Shown here: piece after piece, positions 1-6,412 of the stretch
How the letters are laid out: every line of letters begins with the position of its first letter
How positions within the stretch are numbered: the stretch's first letter is position 1
The notes under the pieces: generated by a model
Seen by the model: the letters and a program-made list of their open reading frames with translations, nothing else
Told to the model about the DNA's origin: nothing
Databases searched by the model: none
Source: Rhodospirillaceae bacterium
GTDB lineage: Bacteria; Pseudomonadota; Alphaproteobacteria; Micavibrionales; Micavibrionaceae
Length of the DNA: 6,864 nucleotides
Reading direction: 5' to 3'
Assembly: GCA_003452275.1 (NCBI GenBank)
Contig: DMIT01000013.1
Location: 1-6,864 of the forward strand
Translations under genes and position numbers: made by a program

Positions 1-1083
1 ACCTATTATGATTCAACGGGCATTCTGCAAACCGCCCCCATCAACACCCCTCGTTTTGATTATGATCCCGTGACCCACCAACCCAAAGGACTTCTGATTG
101 AACAACAACGGACAAATCTATTCTCTAATAGCTCTGAATTTTCTTTGTCGTACAACCCATTTGGAGCCTCCATCTCCAATAATGTCGCAATTGCCCCAGA
201 CAACAAAAATACCGCGGATAGAGTGACCTCTGGGACAACTCCTGCTGTTGTTAATTTTGATACTAATGTTAGCGGAACAAATGGCATCCAATATACACTT
301 TCTATTTTCTTAAAACCTGTGTCATTAGCTAATGGAAATTTTGATATATATGTAGGAGATGGGAGTTCAACATGTGGTAGATTCGCTAACTTTATAATTA
401 GCAATCAATCAATTATATCCGCGGATACTAGTAGCAAATATATCCAGCTTACAAATGGTTGGTACAGGTTAATCATGCCCTTTACAGCAACATGTAACAT
501 AGGAGCGATGAGGTTTACTTTATACGGAACAGCTTTAACCCCAGGATCACAGTTTTATGTATGGGGAAGACAAGCAGAGCAAGATTCCTCTGCAACCTCC
601 TATATCCCGACCACGGCAACGGCAGTGATCAGGATATCGGATGATTTATCCTTCCTATCCGGAGCAGCACTATCCGAGATGCAATCATCAAACGGTACTT
701 TTGCAGTTGAAACCAATAACCTGCGAGGCGGAGCCTATTCAAAAATCATTTCAAACAGTTCATCCGGCTTGCTGGAAGAAGGTGAAAACGCATCACGCAT
801 CGGAAGTATTGGCAACGGTGGCCCCTATTTTCTTGCCGACCTTGGGACTGGCACCCTGAGTACCGGCAGCGTTAAATCTGCGGTGAGCTGGTCTGCCAGT
901 ACAAGAGCTCTGGTCGGCAATGGCGGTTCAGTGGCGACCAGTACCGGGACAATGGCCGTCCGCGATGCTATATATATTGGATCAAAGGCGAAGCTCGGCA
1001 ACTACATTGAAGGCCATGTAAAATCATTCAAATTTTATCCCCTGACGGCCACAAACACCCAACTGCAACTTATGACGCAGTAA
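1..1083 (+). CDS. Phage tail-fibre/adhesin-like protein with LamG-like C-terminus (5' truncated)
   Basis: The frame is open from base 1 to a TAA at 1081-1083, so this is the last 360 residues of a longer protein; an in-frame GTG at 70 is probably not the real start. Near the visible N-terminus is the motif TPRFDYDPVT...GLLIEQQRTNLF, which I recognise from many phage and prophage tail or head-fibre proteins. A beta-rich carbohydrate-binding-like module follows (about residues 90-200), with the typical SIFLKP, NGWYRL and FYVWGRQAEQ...ATSYIPT segments. The last 150 residues resemble a LamG/concanavalin-type jelly roll, ending in YIGSKAKLGNYIEGHVKSF and a short tail. From the family, the likely role is receptor or glycan binding at a virion tip or cell surface. 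No other phage gene is visible, so it may be a prophage remnant or a host adhesin. The central part is much more AT-rich than the ends. Confidence 0.75.
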   Translation, partial: TYYDSTGILQTAPINTPRFDYDPVTHQPKGLLIEQQRTNLFSNSSEFSLSYNPFGASISNNVAIAPDNKNTADRVTSGTTPAVVNFDTNVSGTNGIQYTLSIFLKPVSLANGNFDIYVGDGSSTCGRFANFIISNQSIISADTSSKYIQLTNGWYRLIMPFTATCNIGAMRFTLYGTALTPGSQFYVWGRQAEQDSSATSYIPTTATAVIRISDDLSFLSGAALSEMQSSNGTFAVETNNLRGGAYSKIISNSSSGLLEEGENASRIGSIGNGGPYFLADLGTGTLSTGSVKSAVSWSASTRALVGNGGSVATSTGTMAVRDAIYIGSKAKLGNYIEGHVKSFKFYPLTATNTQLQLMTQ

Positions 1084-1099
1084 GGCTTAAAATTCGGAA

Positions 1100-1128
1100 T
1101 AGACCTGCACCATATATATGGCTATAAT
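1100..1128 (+). promoter_or_regulatory. Putative sigma70-type promoter of the pilus-like operon
   Basis: A perfect -10 hexamer TATAAT lies at 1123-1128. TAGACC at 1100-1105 matches 4 of 6 bases of the -35 consensus, with an optimal 17-base spacer. The predicted start near 1135 gives a leader of about 22 bases before the ATG at 1157. The spacer contains the perfect 12-base palindrome CCATATATATGG (1110-1121), which could be an operator. The assignment rests on consensus matching only. Confidence 0.55.
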
Positions 1129-1156
1129 CCCCGAATAACTGCTTGAGGATTCTCGT

Positions 1157-1891
1157 ATGGTCGACAATAAACATTTCCGTAAAAAATATATTCTTCCGAT
1201 AGCTTATTGCGGAATTTTAGCCGTTGCTGTGTGGAGTGCAACCGGCGTGGTGTCGGTGATGGGCCCGAAAACGCCGCAATCACCCGCCATGGAAAACCTT
1301 GAACCAGCCGCCGGAACAGAGAGTCTGCCGTTGAACGTCAAAGAAACCGATCTGGTCAACGCGCCTGTTATGCCCGACATTCCATCCGCAACGCCGCCCG
1401 CAACATCCGCCGATGCGGTCGAAGATGTGCCGTTGCGCATTTCATCCGACAAACCGGAAATCATCAAACTCGACCGCGATGCGGTCAATGTTCTGGTCGG
1501 CAGCGATGAAACCTTGCGCGCCGTACCCGATACCAACCGCACGATTGTTTTGATTCCTAAAAAACCGGGTGCCACCTATTTCAAAGCGATAGATGCGGAT
1601 GGCAAAGTCATTATGCAGCGCCATGTTATCGTCGGGGCAGTTGAAAAGGGAAATAAATATATCCGCATTCGCCGCGCCTGCGCCGCCGATGATGCCAGAT
1701 GTAAAGAATTCAGCGTTTATTACTGCCCCGACATGTGCCACGAAGTCAATGTAGTGCAAGGAAGCGGCAGCGGCACAGGAAATAGTCGCGCTCCGGATGT
1801 CGCCCCATCGGTTTCGCCCCCTGATACCAATTCGGAATATGTCGAACCACCTGTCCCAAATCCAGAACCATCCCCTTCTCAGAATCAATAG
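1157..1891 (+). CDS. Membrane-anchored protein with Tad/CpaC-type pilus assembly N-terminal domain
   Basis: A GAGGA Shine-Dalgarno at 1145-1149 sits seven bases before this ATG. The 244-residue product has a short basic N-terminus, one membrane segment (about 12-34) and a Pro/Ala-rich linker. Residues 92-162 resemble the small beta domain at the N-terminus of Flp/Tad pilus secretins (CpaC/RcpA), with the pattern KPEIIKLDRDAVNVLVG...RTIVLIPKKPGATYFKAIDADGKV. Next comes a segment with four cysteines (C175, C182, C190, C194) that could form disulfides outside the cytoplasm, then a low-complexity Ser/Pro tail. The secretin barrel, normally several hundred residues, is absent, so the protein cannot form the outer-membrane pore. 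It probably faces the periplasm as an accessory or structural partner. The TPR lipoprotein gene follows after 8 bases, so the two are probably co-transcribed. The domain call is fairly firm; the role is inferred. Confidence 0.75.
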   Translation: MVDNKHFRKKYILPIAYCGILAVAVWSATGVVSVMGPKTPQSPAMENLEPAAGTESLPLNVKETDLVNAPVMPDIPSATPPATSADAVEDVPLRISSDKPEIIKLDRDAVNVLVGSDETLRAVPDTNRTIVLIPKKPGATYFKAIDADGKVIMQRHVIVGAVEKGNKYIRIRRACAADDARCKEFSVYYCPDMCHEVNVVQGSGSGTGNSRAPDVAPSVSPPDTNSEYVEPPVPNPEPSPSQNQ

Positions 1892-1899
1892 GTTATAGA

Positions 1900-2652
1900 A
1901 TGAATAAATTAACTCCACATCGCCCATCCACATTGTCACTCGCGACACTCTTGATGGCGTCCGTACTTCTATCCGCTTGCGGATCATCAACCCCAAAAAC
2001 ACCTGATGCAGAACTCGTAAGAACAGACCCAACAATCGTCCTCCCGAAACCGGCAAGCAACGCCGACATTCTTTACGGAGAAAACCGCGATACGCTGAGC
2101 ATTATCGAAGGCATGTACCAACGTAATAAAAATGACGCAATGAATGCCGCCCGCTATGGCAAGGCATTGCGCGAAGCCGGACAAATGAAACAAGCGAAAG
2201 CCGTCCTCCTCCCCTTCTCCGATAACAAAGAGGCCGGAACATTGGTCAACACCGAACTATCCGCGATTTACTTGTCCGATGGTGATTTTAACCGTGCGGA
2301 ATCATCCGCCCGCAAAGCCGTAAAACAGGACGGCGCCAATTATCGCGCATGGCGCAATCTCGGGAATGCTCTGGATGCGCAGGAAAAATATGTCGAGGGA
2401 GAAACGGCGTTCCGCCGCTCTATGGATATATGGACAGGAAACGATAAGGTTCCAGTCATGAATAATCTGGCATTAAATCTTGCAGCACAGGGCTATACCG
2501 ACCGCGCACTGACACTTCTCTATCAGGCCAAGAAAATGGACCCTAACCGCATCGAGATCGAACGCAATATCCGTATCATCCGCACATTGAGCGAGCCACC
2601 GGAATTTGCGAAAGACAAAAAACCCTTCCCCGCAAGCAAAGTCCCTGAATAA
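1900..2652 (+). CDS. TadD-like TPR lipoprotein
   Basis: The 250-residue product starts with a lipoprotein signal peptide: basic head, hydrophobic stretch 12-24 and lipobox L24-S-A-C27, so Cys27 should be lipidated and the protein anchored on the periplasmic side of a membrane. An extended linker follows, then about three tetratricopeptide repeats (roughly 116-148, 149-180 and 183-216) with typical small/aromatic spacing such as YRAWRNLGNALDAQEKYVEGETAFRRS. The end is a short Lys/Pro-rich tail. TPR lipoproteins of this size and layout occur in Tad/Flp pilus loci as TadD, where they act like pilotins or assembly scaffolds. The neighbouring pilus-domain gene supports that reading, but no other tad gene is in view and TPR lipoproteins also serve other envelope systems. 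The start lies 8 bases past the previous stop, with only a weak AGG-type ribosome site overlapping that stop, which suggests translational coupling. Confidence 0.75.
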   Translation: MNKLTPHRPSTLSLATLLMASVLLSACGSSTPKTPDAELVRTDPTIVLPKPASNADILYGENRDTLSIIEGMYQRNKNDAMNAARYGKALREAGQMKQAKAVLLPFSDNKEAGTLVNTELSAIYLSDGDFNRAESSARKAVKQDGANYRAWRNLGNALDAQEKYVEGETAFRRSMDIWTGNDKVPVMNNLALNLAAQGYTDRALTLLYQAKKMDPNRIEIERNIRIIRTLSEPPEFAKDKKPFPASKVPE

Positions 2653-2668
2653 TCAGCAATGCTTCGAA

Positions 2669-2842
2669 CTATTTAATTTCTGGTGCAGTTTCGGCTGATC
2701 TCTGACGCTGCGCTTCAGCGAATTTTGCTTCATCTGTCAGCACAGGAGAGCCGAATCCTGCGCCTAAAGCTGCTTTTTTCTGCGCTTCCGTCAAACTGGC
2801 TTGCGGATCAAGGCATGGGGATAAAAGACCGGATGTGTGCAT
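2669..2842 (-). CDS. Small 57-residue protein of unknown function
   Basis: I do not recognise this protein. The frame is open further upstream to 2926, but the ATG at 2842 is preceded at 2848-2853 by a near-ideal AGGAGA Shine-Dalgarno with a 5-base gap, so I take that as the start. The 57-residue product has one cysteine (C10) and no membrane segment. Its middle is Ala/Gln/Lys-rich and probably helical, and two similar stretches (LTEAQKKAA at 17-25 and LTDEAKFAEAQ at 35-45) hint at an imperfect internal duplication. It converges on the TPR lipoprotein gene, with 16 bases between stops, and diverges from the chemoreceptor gene. It may share the promoter region at 2930-2980 with that gene. The strong ribosome site and near-exact fit between neighbours are the main evidence that it is real. 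Confidence 0.55.
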   Translation of the reverse strand: MHTSGLLSPCLDPQASLTEAQKKAALGAGFGSPVLTDEAKFAEAQRQRSAETAPEIK

Positions 2843-2847
2843 ATTCT

Positions 2848-2853
2848 TCTCCT
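2848..2853 (-). promoter_or_regulatory. Strong Shine-Dalgarno of the 57-residue gene
   Basis: Read on the minus strand this is AGGAGA, five bases before the ATG at 2842. It decides the start: the upstream in-frame codon at 2926 would add 28 residues and has no comparable site. Confidence 0.6.
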
Positions 2854-2929
2854 GTTTATGAAAACATATGTAGAAGATCGCCTCATTTTTTGCAAGAAAA
2901 ATATTCTTGATCCTTACAATATTCATCTT

Positions 2930-2959
2930 TTAATACTTTGTTACGTTCCATACTATAGT
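2930..2959 (+). promoter_or_regulatory. Candidate promoter of the chemoreceptor gene
   Basis: TATAGT at 2954-2959 (5 of 6 matches to the -10 consensus) follows TTAATA at 2930-2935 (4 of 6) with an 18-base spacer. Transcription would start near 2966 and leave a leader of about 59 bases. The -10 lies inside a perfect 14-base palindrome. The match is modest and unproven. Confidence 0.35.
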
Positions 2960-2962
2960 ATG
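2949..2962. promoter_or_regulatory. 14-base perfect palindrome in divergent promoter region
   Basis: CATACTATAGTATG equals its own reverse complement. It lies between the divergent 57-residue and chemoreceptor genes. Because it is symmetric, it offers a TATAGT -10 on both strands. On the minus strand this pairs with GTGACG (2975-2980, 4 of 6) at a 17-base spacer. It could be an operator or simply two overlapping -10 elements. Confidence 0.35.
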
Positions 2963-3008
2963 CATTTCAGACCGCGTCACAACATAATATCCCCGCAAAA
3001 AACGGATT

Positions 3009-3015
3009 GAGGAGA
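3009..3015 (+). promoter_or_regulatory. Shine-Dalgarno deciding the chemoreceptor start
   Basis: GAGGAGA ends nine bases before the ATG at 3025. It overlaps the alternative in-frame TTG at 3007, which therefore cannot use it. This favours the 565-residue form over a form six residues longer. Confidence 0.65.
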
Positions 3016-3024
3016 GACTCTGCC

Positions 3025-4722
3025 ATGTCATGGTTTACCAATCTAAGCCTGTTTAAGAAAATCCTGATCGTAAGCCTGGTGATGTTGATGAGCAGCCTGT
3101 CATGGGGAATGTTCAACGGCTATATGGCCTATCAACTCATGGCGCATGGCGTTTCCGAACAAAACCGGTTATTGGTCGAATCCATTACCAGCATGGTTGA
3201 CAATCTGGAGAAAGATATCAGCGCCGGAAAAGTTTCCAAAGAAGCTGCGCAGCAGGAAATCAAGGAACTGGTTCGCCATACCCGCTATGAAAACGGCAAG
3301 CAATATTTCTGGATCAATGATATTCATGGCCAAGCGGTCATGCATCCTATTTTTCCCGAACTGGAAACGCAGGATATTTCAAAAACCAATAAAAAGATTT
3401 TTGACCTGTTCAGCAATTTTGCCAAGAAACTGGAAACATCGCCGAATGGTGCGGTTTACGATTATGAATGGCCAAAACCGGACGAAGACAAAACGATCCT
3501 GCATCCAAAATCATCTTATATCAAACCTGTGACCAACTGGGGATGGATCATCGGGACAGGCGTCTATATGGATGACCTGCGCGCCAAGGCCTTACAGGTC
3601 TTATATTTTGAAATGATGTTTGTTGCGGTTTTCGCAATGCTTCTGATGGCGGGAACTTATGCCTCGGTGCGGACGCTGTCCCGCCCCTTGCTTCAGCTTT
3701 CCAATAATATGAATCGATTGGCGGCCGGGCAATTGGATGTGGATGTTCCCTATTCCCATCGCAAGGACGAGGTCGGAAAAATCGCCAAATCATTCGGTGT
3801 CTTTAAGGCCAATGCCAGTGAAAAAGCCCATCTTGAATCCCAGCAAATCGAACTTCAAAAGAAATCCGAAGCCGATAAAAAGAAAGCCATGCAGGATTTA
3901 GCCGATAATTTCGAAAGACGGACATTGGGCGTCATATCATCTTTATCGACATCGTCGGTGGAGCTAAGTTCCTCTGCGAATAATATGAAAGAATCTTCCG
4001 AAGAAAATGTGCTGACCTCACGCAGTGTCGCGCAGGCGATCAGTGAAGCGAACCAGAATGTTCAAACCGTTGCGGCTGCGACCGAAGAATTGTCGATATC
4101 CAGCCATGAAATTGCCCGTCAGATCGCAGGTGTCGCCGAAAAATCAAACCGTTCGTCGCAGGAAGCCGCCAAAACCAGTCAGGAGATATCCAACCTGAAC
4201 GTCCTCGCCGACTCGATTGGTGATGTCGTCGCCGCCATTAAGGATATTGCCGAACAAACCAACCTTCTCGCGCTGAATGCCACGATTGAGGCCGCCCGCG
4301 CAGGTGAAGCCGGCAAAGGCTTTGCGGTGGTCGCCGACGAAGTTAAAAAACTGGCAACTGAAACAGCATCCAAAACAACCGAAATTGATGAACGCGTCGT
4401 CCGTATCCAGCAAGCGATCCGGACAACCGTCATCGCCGTTGAACGAATCCTCAGTGATGTGCAGGACATCGACCACGCAACCTCAACCGTTGCCAGTGCC
4501 GTCGAAGAACAGAATGCCGCAACCAGTGAAATCGGGCGCAATATTTCCGAAGCATCGAACGGCACGCAAACCGTTGCCCAGAATATCGCCACCGTTCTTC
4601 AGAAATCAGAAGCAACGGGCAAATCCGCCGAACTGGTTCTGACAGCATCCAAGGAACTGGCGGAAATGTCACGAACTCTTCAGAAAGAAGTTCATGATTT
4701 TCTGAGCGGTATTCGCAATTAG
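3025..4722 (+). CDS. Methyl-accepting chemotaxis protein with periplasmic single-Cache sensor
   Basis: The 565-residue product is a complete chemoreceptor. Membrane segment 1 (about 13-37) and segment 2 (about 192-214) flank a periplasmic domain at 40-188. That domain carries the marks of the single-Cache type 2 family: [15 protein letters not shown], a Lys/Asn-rich helix, then YDYEWPKP and [19 protein letters not shown] linker (about 216-263) and a long coiled coil lead to the conserved signalling tip at 407-444 ([21 protein letters not shown]...[12 protein letters not shown]), which contacts CheA and CheW. Glu/Gln-rich methylation-type helices flank the tip (347-368 and 487-510). No CheR/CheB-binding pentapeptide is visible at the C-terminus, which ends FLSGIRN. 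Ligands of this sensor family are often small organic acids; the ligand here cannot be read. The frame also has a TTG at 3007, but GAGGAGA at 3009-3015 is the ribosome site for the ATG at 3025. No other che gene is adjacent. Confidence 0.93.
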   Translation: MSWFTNLSLFKKILIVSLVMLMSSLSWGMFNGYMAYQLMAHGVSEQNRLLVESITSMVDNLEKDISAGKVSKEAAQQEIKELVRHTRYENGKQYFWINDIHGQAVMHPIFPELETQDISKTNKKIFDLFSNFAKKLETSPNGAVYDYEWPKPDEDKTILHPKSSYIKPVTNWGWIIGTGVYMDDLRAKALQVLYFEMMFVAVFAMLLMAGTYASVRTLSRPLLQLSNNMNRLAAGQLDVDVPYSHRKDEVGKIAKSFGVFKANASEKAHLESQQIELQKKSEADKKKAMQDLADNFERRTLGVISSLSTSSVELSSSANNMKESSEENVLTSRSVAQAISEANQNVQTVAAATEELSISSHEIARQIAGVAEKSNRSSQEAAKTSQEISNLNVLADSIGDVVAAIKDIAEQTNLLALNATIEAARAGEAGKGFAVVADEVKKLATETASKTTEIDERVVRIQQAIRTTVIAVERILSDVQDIDHATSTVASAVEEQNAATSEIGRNISEASNGTQTVAQNIATVLQKSEATGKSAELVLTASKELAEMSRTLQKEVHDFLSGIRN

Positions 4723-4741
4723 GAAATGACCGTTATCCTGA

Positions 4742-5704
4742 TTAATACCCGACCCAGAAAGCCTGATACGTCTCGGTGATCGCCATCATCGCGAGAGGTT
4801 TGGCAATGACCGGTGCAATTTCGGGTTCGTCCCCTGTGGAGAGGACAGCCAGCATCCGCCCTGCGGCCTTGGCGCAAGCAACAGCCTGATCGCGCATATC
4901 ATGCATCGGAATGGCCGAGAAGAATAACTGCGCATAGGGTTCAACCCCGTTCAGTAAATCCAGTGGCGGGTTGGCAGGGCAATCATTGGCCGCCAGACCG
5001 AAACGCCAGTCACTCCCCGCCGGCACGCCCATGCGCACAGCCTCGGTGGTCATGGCGGTGACCAGATGTTCCAGATCGAAATCGCTCGGTCGGCGCGCCT
5101 CTTCCTTATCCATTTTCTTGTGCAAAAGGTTGAGTTTGGCCAATCGCCATCCTGCCGCCCCTGAAAGCCCGCCAAGGCAATCGCCCAGCGTCCAACCATC
5201 GCGCCCCATTTTCTTTTCAATCAGCACGTCGCATAATTCTTGTGCGGCAACCTCGAAACACATGCAGCGTGTGGCATATTCGATGAGCAAGCGGAAACTT
5301 TCGGCACGCGGAATCCCCTCCTCTTCCCAACTCACGATAATATGATGGGTGAGCATGGTCAGCATTTCAACAAAACCGAATTCGCAATCTGCCCAGTCTT
5401 CCATCGCCATGCGCGCCAGAACGCGCCCGCGTTCGGTGTAAGAATCAATCTGGACAGGATCAAGATCCAGCCAGTACGGCAAATCACCTTCATAGGCATC
5501 GCATCCGAGTACGGCGGAAATTTTATTATAGATCGCCTGTAACGTCTCATCCGGCTCTTCGAAAAAGAAAGCGGTTTCGGTCAAAACGCCGCCCATCACC
5601 TGTAACATCAGGCGAATATCTGTTCCCTTGTCCTCGGTCAGAGCCATTTTCGACAGACTCTCTTGCAAGAGGTGGGCGACCTCGGCTTTTTCAACACTCA
5701 ACAT
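4742..5704 (-). CDS. Unrecognised 320-residue cytoplasmic protein
   Basis: I do not recognise a family. Read from the ATG at 5704, the product is 320 residues, acidic and apparently mostly helical, with no signal peptide or clear membrane segment. It contains eight cysteines (68, 107, 147, 149, 158, 176, 242, 277) without a standard metal-binding spacing, though the 147-149-158 group is compact. It also has an unusual number of tryptophan and methionine residues. An upstream in-frame TTG at 5794 would add 30 hydrophobic residues, but that TTG is the first triplet of a perfect -35 hexamer. AGGGA nine bases before 5704 is a fair ribosome site. The gene converges on the chemoreceptor gene with 19 bases between stops. 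Its promoter overlaps an array of DnaA-box-like repeats, so regulation by DnaA is plausible. Function remains unknown. Confidence 0.8.
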   Translation of the reverse strand: MLSVEKAEVAHLLQESLSKMALTEDKGTDIRLMLQVMGGVLTETAFFFEEPDETLQAIYNKISAVLGCDAYEGDLPYWLDLDPVQIDSYTERGRVLARMAMEDWADCEFGFVEMLTMLTHHIIVSWEEEGIPRAESFRLLIEYATRCMCFEVAAQELCDVLIEKKMGRDGWTLGDCLGGLSGAAGWRLAKLNLLHKKMDKEEARRPSDFDLEHLVTAMTTEAVRMGVPAGSDWRFGLAANDCPANPPLDLLNGVEPYAQLFFSAIPMHDMRDQAVACAKAAGRMLAVLSTGDEPEIAPVIAKPLAMMAITETYQAFWVGY

Positions 5705-5721
5705 AAAATGGATTCCCTGTT

Positions 5722-5782
5722 CAAGGATAATAGAAATGATGGATAAAGCGGTGGATAAGTATGTGAATACTATTGTGGATAA
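5722..5782 (-). repeat. Tandem DnaA-box-like array, 12-bp period
   Basis: On the minus strand the array reads TTATCCACA (5782-5774, a perfect DnaA-box consensus), GTATTCACA (5770-5762), TTATCCACC (5758-5750) and TTATCCATC (5746-5738). Neighbouring repeats start exactly 12 bp apart, all in one orientation with 3-base gaps. A weaker fifth copy, TTATCCTTG, lies at 5730-5722. The array covers the spacer, -10 and initial transcribed region of the promoter of the 320-residue gene. Head-to-tail boxes at this spacing fit cooperative DnaA binding. An origin role is less likely, since no clear AT-rich unwinding element, dnaA or hemE is nearby. Confidence 0.6.
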
Positions 5783-5794
5783 TTTCGGTGTCAA
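5767..5794 (-). promoter_or_regulatory. Promoter of the 320-residue gene, overlapped by DnaA-like boxes
   Basis: On the minus strand a perfect -35 TTGACA (5794-5789) is followed after 16 bases by TAGTAT (5772-5767), a 4 of 6 match to -10. The predicted start near 5760 leaves about 56 bases of leader before the ATG at 5704. The perfect DnaA box (5774-5782) sits in the spacer and the next box overlaps the -10, so binding there would be expected to repress. Confidence 0.55.
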
Positions 5795-5839
5795 CAGCGG
5801 CTGTGGTTCAAGCCACTGATTCGTCCCATAAATTCAAGG

Positions 5840-6367
5840 TTAGTTAAAAATGTCAGAGCCGTAAACACCCCAAAGGTACTTTTTTTCAATCCATCCCTTA
5901 TATGGTGCAAAATGGACACGGCACATTAACTTTTGGCATTGATCGACGCCGACGATGACGCCTTTTTCAAATTTGGCGACGGGCCTTTCCATTTCCGTAT
6001 CATCATAAGCGATTGCCGGCTCGTCCGACGTAATACGGGCGGTTTTCTTGCCGGACAGTAATATTTTATGCGCCCAGCCGATATTGCCGTCAGGGTCCTT
6101 GATTTTGCGCCAGGCATCGAATTCTTGCAGGATTTCAACGGGTAAGCCTTCTTTTTTATAAATCCATTTGATCGGATAATCCATGGATGGCCCCGTCCGG
6201 ACATAGACATTATCGGATTTCAGGGACGCAAAGCGCGGCAAGGGTAACCCTGTTGACTGATCCGGCTCGGCACTTTCGGCGACAGGTGCCGGAGAGGATT
6301 CGGCATGGCAATTTCCCGCAGGGACAAGCACCATAAAAGTCAGCAATAGACAAAATAAACGGGTCAT
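5840..6367 (-). CDS. Secreted protein with two bacterial SH3 domains
   Basis: The 175-residue product begins with a Sec signal peptide (hydrophobic 3-16, likely cleavage after A22). A short Ala/Pro/Glu linker follows, then two SH3_4-type domains. The first (about 45-108) has the conserved pattern RFASLKSDNVYVRTGPS, YPIKWIYKKEGLPVEI and FDAWRKIKDPDGNIGWAHK, followed by LLSGKKTA. The second, more degenerate copy (about 112-170) has KFEKGVIVGV and GWIEKKYLWGVY, plus two cysteines (C144, C149). Proteins of this layout are widespread in Alphaproteobacteria. They are thought to act in the periplasm, perhaps on peptidoglycan or protein partners, but no precise activity is established that I can cite. 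The ribosome site is weak. The gene diverges from dusA across 45 bases and is followed downstream, 135 bases away, by the 320-residue gene on the same strand, which has its own promoter. Confidence 0.85.
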   Translation of the reverse strand: MTRLFCLLLTFMVLVPAGNCHAESSPAPVAESAEPDQSTGLPLPRFASLKSDNVYVRTGPSMDYPIKWIYKKEGLPVEILQEFDAWRKIKDPDGNIGWAHKILLSGKKTARITSDEPAIAYDDTEMERPVAKFEKGVIVGVDQCQKLMCRVHFAPYKGWIEKKYLWGVYGSDIFN

Positions 6368-6412
6368 AAGAAACTATAATCTGGACGGTTTCGGGTATTT
6401 TAGCGTAAAGAC

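Noticed and set aside
1..1140. Complete prophage or attachment site
   Set aside because: Only one phage-like gene fragment is visible. No integrase, tRNA or flanking direct repeat can be seen.
1442..2056. 204-residue minus-strand open frame
   Set aside because: It lies antisense across the pilus-domain gene and the start of the TPR lipoprotein gene. Both of those have signal or anchor segments, recognisable domains and ribosome sites; this frame has no recognisable domain.
2706..2726. Small hairpin CGCTG-CGCTT-CAGCG followed by AATTTT, a possible terminator for the TPR gene
   Set aside because: The stem is only five base pairs, the T run is short, and it lies inside the 57-residue coding region. 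It is too weak to call.
4144..4672. Several minus-strand and shifted plus-strand frames inside the chemoreceptor gene
   Set aside because: They overlap the most conserved part of the signalling domain and are products of its codon bias.
4708..4749. GGTATT/AATACC inverted repeat between the convergent chemoreceptor and 320-residue genes
   Set aside because: Six base pairs with a 30-base loop and no T run do not make a convincing terminator.
5700..5839. Chromosomal replication origin
   Set aside because: There is one perfect DnaA box in a small cluster, but no clear AT-rich unwinding element and no dnaA, dnaN, hemE or parAB nearby. The cluster is explained at least as well by promoter control.
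6375..6380. Perfect TATAAT upstream of dusA on the plus strand
   Set aside because: No -35 is found at 16-18 bases. The nearest candidate, TAGACA at 6347-6352, is 22 bases away. It may still be a promoter, but support is too thin to list.
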